5,382 nucleotides of DNA from the NCBI GenBank assembly GCA_033856275.1, contig JAWVFJ010000041.1, forward strand, positions 1-5,382, given 5' to 3'. Origin of the DNA: VRUE01 sp033856275. GTDB taxonomy: Bacteria; Actinomycetota; Thermoleophilia; Solirubrobacterales; 70-9. A program made the position numbers and the translations under genes. This document shows positions 1 to 5,382 of this stretch, in pieces. The number at the start of each line of letters is the position of its first letter. The stretch's first letter is position 1. Below the pieces are notes generated by a model. The model made no database searches, was not told the origin of the DNA, and saw nothing but the letters and a program-made list of their open reading frames with translations.

Positions 1-28
1 CCGGACGCGCTTCGCGCTGAGTGTCCGG
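1..28. repeat. CCGGAC/GTCCGG inverted repeat at the window edge
   Basis: CCGGAC (1-6) is the exact reverse complement of GTCCGG (23-28). Between them lies a smaller inverted repeat, GCGC-TTC-GCGC (7-17), so this stretch could fold as a stem with an inner hairpin and a five-base bulge. There is no T-run on either side. The same hexamer pair recurs at 77-90. It could be part of a terminator for a gene to the left, a protein-binding site, or a dispersed repeat; the window edge prevents a decision. Confidence 0.35.
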
Positions 29-76
29 CGGACCCGTGCCCACCGCCCCTCAGATTCGGAACACCCCGTTAGAGGG

Positions 77-112
77 CCGGACCCGTCCGGACTCGAAGGC
101 GCCCGGTGCGCC
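77..112 (-). terminator. possible hairpin terminator downstream of the 460-aa gene
   Basis: Two short perfect inverted repeats follow the TAA stop of the minus-strand gene. They are GGCGC-CCGGT-GCGCC (98-112), starting about 17 bases after the stop, and CCGGA-CCCG-TCCGG (77-90 with its flanking pair C/G). Neither is followed by a T-run on the minus strand, so a canonical intrinsic terminator is not seen. High-GC actinobacteria often end transcripts at hairpins without a U-tail, which makes this only a tentative call. Confidence 0.25.
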
Positions 113-129
113 ATCGACTTGCCTGGGAG

Positions 130-1512
130 TTAGACAGCGACCGGAACGGAATCGGCTGCCGGCACGTCGCTGGTTCTGTAAAAGGCTATGGACGTGGGGA
201 CGCTGGTTAGCTCTTTGCGCATTGCGTTCCAGGTGCGCATTGCGGCGGTCTCGGCCGGCCAGCCGTAGCGGGCTAGGAAGGCTTCGGAGCCGCGCTCGTC
301 GGGGGCGCCGACGGTTGCGTCGGTGAGGGCGCTGGCGAGGGCGGCCATGCCACGGCAGAAGTCATCCTCGCTCCAGGTGATTCGGCCGGCTTCATCGATC
401 TCGACGAAGCCGTTCTCGGCGAGGAAGCTGAGTTCGACGTAGGCGGCGCCGGGGTCGCCGTAGTACTTCGGCCCGCGGCGCATGTAGTGGAGTAGCTCGG
501 CGATGTGGGTGGCGCACATGTCGAGGCGGCTGACCCCGGTGACCCCCAGCCAGGCGTCGGAGATCGTCATCAGGAAGCCGTAGACGTCGGCGATCGCCTC
601 CTGCAGCGCCATGAACGGCTCGATCCCGAGCGTCTCCATCCAGCTGTCGTAGCACGTGGCCGGCACGACGACATTGTGGCCGTGGTCGTGGCCGCGGATC
701 CATGGCATCAGCGTCTCGGAGACCGGCGCGTCGGCAGCCCGCATTGGACCTTTCAGCAGGGTTTCCGCGAGCGGGATCGTGATCATCGAGTAGCGCGCTA
801 GGTGAACGTTTCGCATGTAGAGGGTCCGCTGTTCCTCGATCGGCAGCCCGTCGACCCATTCGTCCTCGGGCATGAAGTAGGCGAAGTGCTTGGGGTGACC
901 GGCCGCCTCGCCCGCCGAGATCAACAGGTTGGTGACGTTCATCGGCAGCTTGAATGGGACACCCATCCCGCTGGCGCCGATTTCGGTTTCGACCGATGCC
1001 AGGGCTTGCTCGAGCGAGTCGTCGAGTTCGTCCAGCAACTCCTGCTGGCGCTCGTCGCGGGCGGCGGCGAGGAACGAGTGCAGCCCGATGCGCGTCTTCA
1101 TCCGCCAGGTGCAGAGCGGGCCGCAGACGATCTCCAGCGCGGGCGGTGGGCCGCTGCGGGCGATCTCGAGCGTCATCTCGCGGTGCTCGATCTCGCCGGC
1201 GAGTCCCTTGGCGCGCAGGCGAACCGGTTCGGCGCTCTCGCTGTCGATGAGGTCAGCCAGTTCGCGCATCGTCTCAGCCATCTCACCGCGCAGCACCGAG
1301 TCGGTGGCCTCGGAGAGGGCCTCACCCTCGGCGCTCTGCAGGCTGCGCATGGCGTCGCTCTGGGCGGCAAGCTGGAGTAGCAGTGGCATTACCTCGGCAG
1401 CGTTGGTCGGTGGCTCGCCCTCCAGCCGTACGTGCCCGACGCCGTGCTGGTCATCGACCGGCCAGAACGGCGGCAGAAGTTGCGGGGCACTGCGGCTGGC
1501 CAGCTGCGACAT
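130..1512 (-). CDS. uncharacterised 460-aa protein with a metallohydrolase-like HDHGHN / EAIAD signature
   Basis: I do not recognise a named family with certainty. The start chosen is the ATG at 1512-1510 (MSQLASRS...), because AGGGAG lies at 1524-1519, six bases upstream; a longer reading to 1632 adds 40 unconserved-looking residues and has no such site. Visible parts: an N-terminal half rich in helix-forming Glu/Ala/Leu (about residues 40-180), then a histidine-rich motif HDHGHN at 275-280, EAIAD at 305-309, and a segment YGDPGAA at 351-357 leading into a helix and a short winged-helix-like stretch (ITWSEDDF, about 378-385). A HxxxH pair followed by ExxxD about 25-30 residues later resembles the metal site of zinc hydrolases. 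From memory the order of motifs also resembles the actinobacterial DUF6421 family, but this is an inference without a search. No signal peptide or membrane segment is seen, so it is probably cytosolic. It is transcribed away from the mutase genes and no pathway link is apparent. Confidence 0.75.
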   Translation of the reverse strand: MSQLASRSAPQLLPPFWPVDDQHGVGHVRLEGEPPTNAAEVMPLLLQLAAQSDAMRSLQSAEGEALSEATDSVLRGEMAETMRELADLIDSESAEPVRLRAKGLAGEIEHREMTLEIARSGPPPALEIVCGPLCTWRMKTRIGLHSFLAAARDERQQELLDELDDSLEQALASVETEIGASGMGVPFKLPMNVTNLLISAGEAAGHPKHFAYFMPEDEWVDGLPIEEQRTLYMRNVHLARYSMITIPLAETLLKGPMRAADAPVSETLMPWIRGHDHGHNVVVPATCYDSWMETLGIEPFMALQEAIADVYGFLMTISDAWLGVTGVSRLDMCATHIAELLHYMRRGPKYYGDPGAAYVELSFLAENGFVEIDEAGRITWSEDDFCRGMAALASALTDATVGAPDERGSEAFLARYGWPAETAAMRTWNAMRKELTSVPTSIAFYRTSDVPAADSVPVAV

Positions 1513-1518
1513 CTCCCT

Positions 1519-1524
1519 CTCCCT
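1519..1524 (-). promoter_or_regulatory. ribosome binding site fixing the start of the 460-aa gene
   Basis: On the minus strand the purine-rich run contains AGGGAG six bases before the ATG at 1512, with a second AGGGAG directly abutting the start. It is the clearest Shine-Dalgarno-like site in the window and is the reason for preferring this start over upstream ATGs at 1548 and 1632. Confidence 0.6.
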
Positions 1525-1530
1525 CTTCCC

Positions 1531-1551
1531 CGCATGGCTCGGCGCCATGCG
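1531..1551 (-). promoter_or_regulatory. perfect 8-bp inverted repeat in the leader of the 460-aa gene
   Basis: CGCATGGC (1531-1538) and GCCATGCG (1544-1551) are exact reverse complements around a five-base loop. On the minus-strand transcript the hairpin ends six bases before the AGGGAG ribosome binding site. It could be an RNA hairpin affecting translation or a DNA operator between promoter and gene. It also buries the alternative ATG at 1548-1546, in line with that codon not being the start. The symmetry is seen directly; any role is inferred. Confidence 0.45.
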
Positions 1552-1603
1552 CGCTTTGAGTCCACGAATCCGGTTCCTGCTGGATACCTCTCCGGTACGA
1601 GCG

Positions 1604-1632
1604 AAGGTACAGAAGGGAACATGGAGATGCAA
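1604..1632 (-). promoter_or_regulatory. candidate promoter for the 460-aa gene
   Basis: Read on the minus strand, TTGCAT (1632-1627) and TACCTT (1609-1604) are separated by 17 bases, matching the spacing of a housekeeping-sigma promoter with partial matches to both boxes. It lies against the only AT-rich patch of the intergenic region (about 1627-1656). It would give a leader of about 85 bases that includes the hairpin at 1531-1551. Matches are weak, so this is a candidate only. Confidence 0.3.
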
Positions 1633-1759
1633 ATAAATCGATCCAATTAATTAGAGCGTCAGTAGGAGGCGCAAGAAGGGGGGACCAGGGCCCGTGTCGC
1701 GGCGATGCTGCCGCGTGAATCCCGCTGCTGCGTCTGCGGCTGCGATGTTCCGCTCCGCA

Positions 1760-1765
1760 TATCCT
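1760..1765 (+). promoter_or_regulatory. candidate -10 box for leaderless expression of the mutase gene
   Basis: TATCCT ends six bases before the ATG at 1772-1774, the spacing at which the A of the start codon would itself be the transcription start. No Shine-Dalgarno sequence precedes this ATG. Both points fit a leaderless mRNA, which is common in actinobacteria. No convincing -35 box is visible around 1737-1742, so the promoter assignment remains tentative. Confidence 0.35.
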
Positions 1766-1771
1766 GTCGTC

Positions 1772-3397
1772 ATGGCTACCGAAGAGACCCATCGCACAAT
1801 CGCCCCCGTTGTGGGTCCGGATGACGAGCGCGTCTTCACCGATTCCGGCATCGAGATAGAGCGCGTCTATGACGCCGAGGACGTGGCTCCCGACCTGGAG
1901 GAGCGCCTCGGCAAGCCGGGCACGCCCCCATTCACCCGCGGAATCCACGAGGGCATGTACCGGGACCGGCTCTGGACGATGCGCCAGTACGCGGGTTTCG
2001 CCACGCCAGAGGACACCAATGAGCGCTACCGCTACCTGATCGAGCACGGCTCGACCGGGCTCTCGATGGCTTTCGACCTGCCGACCCAGCTCGGCCGCGA
2101 CTCCGACGACCCGCTCTGCCAGGGCGAGGTCGGTCGTACCGGGGTGCCGATCGACACGATCGAGGACATGCGGATCTGCTTCGAGGAGATCCCCCTCGAC
2201 AGCGTCTCCACGTCGATGACGATCAACGCGCCTGCGGCGATCCTGCTGCTGCTCTACGAGTTGGTCGGCGAGGAACAGGGCGTGCCGTCCGAGAAGTTGC
2301 GCGGCACCGTCCAGAACGACGTGCTCAAGGAGTACATGGCGCGGGGCAACTACATCTACCCACCGGTGCCGACGATGCGGCTCACCACCGACATCTTCGA
2401 GTACTGCCGCGAGAACGTGCCGAAGTGGAACACGATCTCGATCTCCGGCTACCACATCCGCGAGAAGGGCTGCTCGGCCGTGCAGGAGGTGGCGTTTACG
2501 CTCTCCAATGCGATCGCCTACGTCGAAGCGGCGCTCGAGCGCGGCCTGAAGATCGACGAGTTCGCCCCGCGGCTGGCCTTCTTCTTCAACGGCCACAACA
2601 ACGTCTTCCAGGAGATCGCCAAGTTCCGCGCGGTGCGGCGGATGTGGGCCAAGATCGTCGGCGAGCGCTTCGGTGCGCAGGATCCAAACTCGATGAAGAT
2701 CCGCTTCCACACCCAGACCGGCGGGGTGACGCTGCAGGCCCAGCAGCCCGAGGTCAACATCATCCGCGTCGCCCTGCAGGGCTTCGCCGCCGTCTGCGGC
2801 GGTACCCAGAGCCTGCACACCAACGGCTTCGACGAGGCGCTGGCGCTGCCGACCGAGCGCTCGGCGCGGATCGCCCTGCGCACCCAGCAGGTGCTCGCCC
2901 ACGAGTCCGGCGCCGCCGACACCGTCGACCCGTTTGCCGGCTCCTACTTCGTCGAGTCGCTCACCGACGAGGTTGAAGCCCGCTCCTGGGAGCTGATGGA
3001 GAAGGTCGAAGAGCTCGGTGGCTCGGTCGAGGCGCTGGAGTTCATGCAGCGCGAGATCGAGGAGTCCGCGCACAGCTACCACGAGCGCTACCGCAGTGGC
3101 CAGGACATCATCGTCGGCGTCAACAAGTACGTCACCGACCAGGTCGACGACGTCGACATCCTCCGCGTGGACCCCGAGGCCGAGCAGCGCCAACTCGCCC
3201 GCCTCAAGGCTTTCAAGGAGCGCCGCGACCAGGCCGCCGTCGAGGCCAAGCTCGACGCTCTGTGCGACGTAGCCCGTGGCGAGGGCAACCTGCTGCACCC
3301 GATCCGTGCCGCGCTCGCCGCCGACGCCTCGATCGGCGAGGTCTGCGGCGCCATGCGCGACGTCTTCGGCGAGTACCGCGGCGGGGCCTTTTTCTAA
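1772..3397 (+). CDS. methylmalonyl-CoA mutase family protein, large (catalytic) subunit
   Basis: Cytosolic adenosylcobalamin-dependent carbon-skeleton mutase, 541 residues, most likely interconverting (R)-methylmalonyl-CoA and succinyl-CoA. The whole protein is the substrate-binding TIM-barrel domain: the entry segment with RQYAGF (Tyr73, aligning with the specificity-setting Tyr89 of the Propionibacterium enzyme), AFDLPTQLG (about 100-108), PTMR with Arg203, ISGYH with catalytic-type His228, and the GGTQSLHTNGFDEA signature (about 343-356). Tyr73 and Ala100 match the methylmalonyl type rather than the 2-hydroxyisobutyryl type, which has Ile and Asp there. The C-terminal B12-binding domain (DxHxxG...SxL...GG) of fused mutases is absent, so a separate small subunit is needed; none lies in this window. 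Odd points: IHEGMY replaces the usual YPTMY-like CoA loop, and EKGCS follows the histidine where EAG(A/S)T is usual. The start at 1772 is chosen because the upstream extension (GTG at 1694) adds only Arg/Cys/Ala-rich sequence. Isobutyryl-type or other acyl-CoA specificity cannot be fully excluded. Symbol left blank because naming of split subunits varies. Confidence 0.93.
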   Translation: MATEETHRTIAPVVGPDDERVFTDSGIEIERVYDAEDVAPDLEERLGKPGTPPFTRGIHEGMYRDRLWTMRQYAGFATPEDTNERYRYLIEHGSTGLSMAFDLPTQLGRDSDDPLCQGEVGRTGVPIDTIEDMRICFEEIPLDSVSTSMTINAPAAILLLLYELVGEEQGVPSEKLRGTVQNDVLKEYMARGNYIYPPVPTMRLTTDIFEYCRENVPKWNTISISGYHIREKGCSAVQEVAFTLSNAIAYVEAALERGLKIDEFAPRLAFFFNGHNNVFQEIAKFRAVRRMWAKIVGERFGAQDPNSMKIRFHTQTGGVTLQAQQPEVNIIRVALQGFAAVCGGTQSLHTNGFDEALALPTERSARIALRTQQVLAHESGAADTVDPFAGSYFVESLTDEVEARSWELMEKVEELGGSVEALEFMQREIEESAHSYHERYRSGQDIIVGVNKYVTDQVDDVDILRVDPEAEQRQLARLKAFKERRDQAAVEAKLDALCDVARGEGNLLHPIRAALAADASIGEVCGAMRDVFGEYRGGAFF

Positions 3398-3410
3398 CTC
3401 CTCTTTTGGA

Positions 3411-3455
3411 GGTGCAACGTTTTCTCCCCGTTATAAGGGGACAAAACGTTGCACC
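3411..3455. terminator. long near-perfect hairpin between mutase and small ORF; terminator or dispersed palindrome
   Basis: The left arm GGTGCAACGTTTTCTCCCC (3411-3429) and the right arm GGGGACAAAACGTTGCACC (3437-3455) pair over 19 positions with a single C/C mismatch (3424 with 3442), around a seven-base loop GTTATAA. It begins 13 bases after the mutase stop codon. There is no T-run after either arm, so it is not a textbook intrinsic terminator, but a U-less terminator or a 3'-end stabiliser is plausible. The arms are noticeably more AT-rich than the flanking genes, so a REP- or MITE-like dispersed element is an alternative. The pairing is certain; the role is inferred. Confidence 0.6.
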
Positions 3456-3513
3456 GTCTCGTTCATGCGGCTAGGGCGGAAGGAACGCCCACGCGAGAGT
3501 TGAAGCGGGCGGC

Positions 3514-3726
3514 ATGATCGAGGTAGCGCGAACGCTGATGAAGTCCGAGCCGGAGCTGGCGGAGCTGGTCGCCAACGTCGAAGGCGTCGAGGTGACGATG
3601 GCCGAGAAGGGCTTCGGCACGCGGGTGGCGGTACGAGCTGGGGACGATTCGGGCCTCGGCGAGGTCGACCTGGAGCGGATTCTGGACCGGCTGGCCGAGC
3701 CGCAGAAGCAGCCGTTCTCGTCATAG
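3514..3726 (+). CDS. small uncharacterised protein (70 aa) directly upstream of pccB
   Basis: I do not recognise a family. The protein starts with a probable amphipathic helix (IEVARTLMKSEPELAELV), then VEGVEVTMAEKGFGTRVAVRAG, which looks like two beta strands joined by a Gly-containing turn, then a second helix VDLERILDRLA (about 51-61) and a short polar tail. No cysteines, signal peptide or membrane segment are present. The codon use is GC-rich like its neighbours. The ATG at 3514 has no good Shine-Dalgarno site. Its TAG stop (3724-3726) is in the same frame as pccB, whose GTG follows after four codons, so the two are probably co-transcribed and translationally coupled. Actinobacterial acyl-CoA carboxylases often have a small epsilon subunit encoded next to the beta gene; this protein has that position and size but no visible sequence likeness. 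Role in the carboxylase is a position-based guess. Confidence 0.65.
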   Translation: MIEVARTLMKSEPELAELVANVEGVEVTMAEKGFGTRVAVRAGDDSGLGEVDLERILDRLAEPQKQPFSS

Positions 3727-3738
3727 ACTGCCGCCTCC

Positions 3739-5307
3739 GTGCGCGAACGAAATCCGGTCACTCACGACGAGAAGCTCGCCTACCTGCGCGAGCTGCGCGA
3801 TGCCGCGATCAACTCGGCCTCTGAGGAGGCGGTGGAGAAGCAGCACGCGAAGGGCAAGATGACCGCCCGCGAGCGGGTCGAGAAGCTGCTCGACCCCGGC
3901 TCCTTCGAGGAGCTCGACACCTTCGTCCGCCACCGCACCTACGACTTCGAGATGCAGAAGAAACGGCCCTGGGGTGATGCGGTCGTCACCGGTCACGGCA
4001 CGATCGACGGCCGCACCGTCTTCGTCTTCTCGCAGGATTTCACCGTCTTCGGCGGCAGCCTCGGCGAGGTGATGGCAGAGAAGATGTGCAAGGTGATGGA
4101 CCTCGCCGCGGCGGTCGGGGCGCCGGTGGTCGGGATCAACGACTCCGGCGGAGCCCGGATCCAGGAGGGCGTCGTCTCGCTCGGTGCCTACGGCGACGTC
4201 TTCGTCCGCAACGTCAAATGCTCAGGCGTGATCCCGCAGATCAGCCTGATCATGGGGCCCTGCGCCGGCGGCGCCGTCTATTCGCCGGCGATGACTGACT
4301 TCATCTTCATGGTCAAAGAGACCTCGCACATGTTCATCACCGGGCCGGAAGTGATCAAGACGGTGACCGGCGAGGAGGTCGAGTTCGAGGAGCTTGGCGG
4401 TGCGATGAGCCACAACTCGAAGTCGGGCGTCGCCCACTTCGCCTCCGAGGACGAGGAGAGCTGCCTCGAGGACGCGCGCTACCTGCTCAGCTTCCTGCCA
4501 TCGAACAACCTCGAGGCGCCGCCGCGCTTCGAGCCCTCCGACGATCCCGAGCGCGAAGACGACGACCTCGACACGCTCGTCCCCGACGATCCCTCCAAGC
4601 CCTACGACATGCGCGAGGTGATCTCCCGGGTCGTCGACGACGGCGATTTCTTCGAGGTCCACGAGCACTTCGCCAAGAACATCGTCTGCGGCTTCTCGCG
4701 GCTCGACGGCTTCCCGATCGGCATCGTCGGCAACCAGCCTGCCTTTCTCGCCGGTGTGCTCGACATCGAGGCCTCCGAGAAGGCGGCTCGCTTCGTCCGC
4801 ACCTGCGACGCCTACAACGTCCCGATCGTCACCTTCACCGACGTGCCCGGCTTCCTGCCCGGCACCGACCAGGAGTGGAACGGGATCATCCGCCACGGCG
4901 CCAAGCTGCTCTACGCCTTCACCGAGGCGACCGTGCCGAAGCTCACCGTCGTCACCCGCAAGGCCTACGGCGGCGCCTACGACGTGATGAACTCGAAGCA
5001 CATGCTGGCCGACTTCAACGTCGCCTGGCCGACGGCGGAGATCGCGGTGATGGGCCCCGAGGGCGCCGTCAACATCATCTACCGCAAAGACATCACCACC
5101 TCGCCGACCCCCGACGAGCGCCGTCAGAAACTGATCGACGACTACAAAGCCCACTTCGCCAACCCCTACTCGGCGGCCGAGCGTGGCTACATCGACGACG
5201 TGATCGAGCCGCGGCAGACCAGGCCGAAGCTGATCAGGGCGCTGCGGATGCTGCAATCCAAGCGCGTTCCGCAGCCGAAACGCAAGCACGGGAACATTCC
5301 GCTGTAG
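3739..5307 (+). CDS. pccB: propionyl-CoA carboxylase, carboxyltransferase beta subunit
   Basis: Carboxyltransferase half of a biotin-dependent acyl-CoA carboxylase, 522 residues, close to the usual 510-530. It moves the carboxyl group from carboxybiotin to propionyl-CoA, giving (S)-methylmalonyl-CoA, in a cytosolic complex with a biotin carboxylase/carrier alpha subunit not found in this window. The N-domain has the typical KQHAKGKMTARERVEKLLDPGSF segment written here as residues about 34-56, FGGSLGE (104-110), INDSGGARIQEG (133-144) and the oxyanion-hole loop GPCAGGA (173-179). The C-domain has DVPGFLPGTDQE (about 368-379), KAYGGAYDVM with the second oxyanion Gly411-Gly412 and Asp415, and it ends in KHGNIPL as in many PccB chains. 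Asp415 aligns with Asp422 of Streptomyces coelicolor PccB, which favours propionyl-CoA; acetyl-CoA-type enzymes have a hydrophobic residue there. The GTG start has no Shine-Dalgarno site and lies 12 bases after the preceding TAG, pointing to translational coupling. Methylcrotonyl- or acetyl-CoA carboxylase is a less likely alternative. Confidence 0.95.
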   Translation: MRERNPVTHDEKLAYLRELRDAAINSASEEAVEKQHAKGKMTARERVEKLLDPGSFEELDTFVRHRTYDFEMQKKRPWGDAVVTGHGTIDGRTVFVFSQDFTVFGGSLGEVMAEKMCKVMDLAAAVGAPVVGINDSGGARIQEGVVSLGAYGDVFVRNVKCSGVIPQISLIMGPCAGGAVYSPAMTDFIFMVKETSHMFITGPEVIKTVTGEEVEFEELGGAMSHNSKSGVAHFASEDEESCLEDARYLLSFLPSNNLEAPPRFEPSDDPEREDDDLDTLVPDDPSKPYDMREVISRVVDDGDFFEVHEHFAKNIVCGFSRLDGFPIGIVGNQPAFLAGVLDIEASEKAARFVRTCDAYNVPIVTFTDVPGFLPGTDQEWNGIIRHGAKLLYAFTEATVPKLTVVTRKAYGGAYDVMNSKHMLADFNVAWPTAEIAVMGPEGAVNIIYRKDITTSPTPDERRQKLIDDYKAHFANPYSAAERGYIDDVIEPRQTRPKLIRALRMLQSKRVPQPKRKHGNIPL

Positions 5308-5308
5308 G

Positions 5309-5379
5309 TCGGGCTGGGTTGTCGTACCGGGTGACCGGGTGTAGGTTCGATCCAGCTCTGCGATCGGACCGCAGCCCGA
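5309..5379. repeat. inverted octamer and short tandem repeat after pccB
   Basis: TCGGGCTG (5309-5316) and CAGCCCGA (5372-5379) are exact reverse complements 55 bases apart, starting two bases after the pccB stop. Inside, ACCGGGTG occurs twice in tandem (5326-5341). No T-run or clear terminator is present. An ATG occupies the last three bases of the window (5380-5382) and could be the next start, but there is nothing beyond it to judge. Confidence 0.25.
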
Positions 5380-5382
5380 ATG

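Noticed and set aside
929..1636. 235-codon plus-strand frame opposite the 460-aa gene
   Set aside because: Its Ser/Arg/Ala-rich translation has no domain, and the opposite strand carries a good ribosome site and a protein with ordered motifs.
1664..1669. AGGAGG, a perfect Shine-Dalgarno core, in the divergent intergenic region
   Set aside because: No ATG, GTG or TTG lies at a usable distance downstream; the nearest GTG (1694) is 24 bases away and would add an unconserved-looking extension.
1698..1715. CGCGGC-N6-GCCGCG hairpin upstream of the mutase
   Set aside because: A six-pair all-GC stem is common by chance in DNA this rich in GC and it lies upstream of the likely transcription start.
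1451..3298. 615-codon open frame on the minus strand opposite the mutase gene
   Set aside because: It lies antisense to a gene with clear family motifs; its Val/Asp/Leu/His/Arg-rich, motif-free translation is typical of the open antisense frame created by GC-rich third codon positions.
3465..3503. 12-codon mini-ORF (MRLGRKERPRES) between the hairpin and the small gene
   Set aside because: No ribosome binding site and no run of a single amino acid that would suggest attenuation; too short to support.
4222..5289. 355-codon open frame on the minus strand opposite pccB
   Set aside because: Same antisense artefact: low-complexity Val/Gly/Asp/His-rich translation with no recognisable domain, fully inside pccB.
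5344..5353. GGTTCGATCC resembling a tRNA T-loop, with an acceptor-like inverted octamer around it
   Set aside because: The flanking bases cannot form the five-pair T-stem, and the distance to the 3' octamer arm (18 bases) does not fit a tRNA; no anticodon arm is seen.

Overview
The window is GC-rich bacterial DNA with four coding regions. High GC, GTG starts, weak or absent Shine-Dalgarno sites, a two-subunit-type acyl-CoA mutase and an actinobacterial-style propionyl-CoA carboxylase beta chain suggest a high-GC Actinomycetota, possibly a deep lineage such as Thermoleophilia or Rubrobacteria. The phylum is an inference from gene style. No rRNA, tRNA, IS element or CRISPR array is visible.

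Layout. Positions 1-129 are non-coding and carry repeated CCGGAC/GTCCGG inverted repeats. Minus-strand positions 1512-130 encode a 460-residue protein of unknown function with a possible metal-site signature (HDHGHN followed by EAIAD). Positions 1513-1771 form a divergent promoter region: an AT-rich core near 1627-1656, a perfect 8-bp hairpin just upstream of the minus gene's ribosome binding site, and a -10-like box 7 bases before the plus-strand start. Plus-strand 1772-3397 encodes the large (catalytic) subunit of a methylmalonyl-CoA mutase-type enzyme without its own B12 domain. Positions 3398-3513 hold a long hairpin with 19-base arms and one mismatch (3411-3455). Plus-strand 3514-3726 encodes an unrecognised 70-residue protein. 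After a TAG and four codons, in the same frame, comes pccB (3739-5307), the carboxyltransferase beta subunit of propionyl-CoA carboxylase. Positions 5308-5382 are non-coding to the edge.

Function. PccB, with a biotin-carrying alpha subunit not in this window, would make (S)-methylmalonyl-CoA from propionyl-CoA. After epimerisation, the mutase, with a separate cobalamin-binding small subunit also not in this window, would make succinyl-CoA. The plus-strand genes therefore form part of a propionyl-CoA to succinyl-CoA module serving breakdown of odd-chain fatty acids, branched-chain amino acids or propionate. The 70-residue protein sits where some actinobacterial carboxylase operons place a small accessory subunit, but its sequence does not look like the known epsilon subunits. 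The divergent 460-residue protein has no evident link to the pathway.
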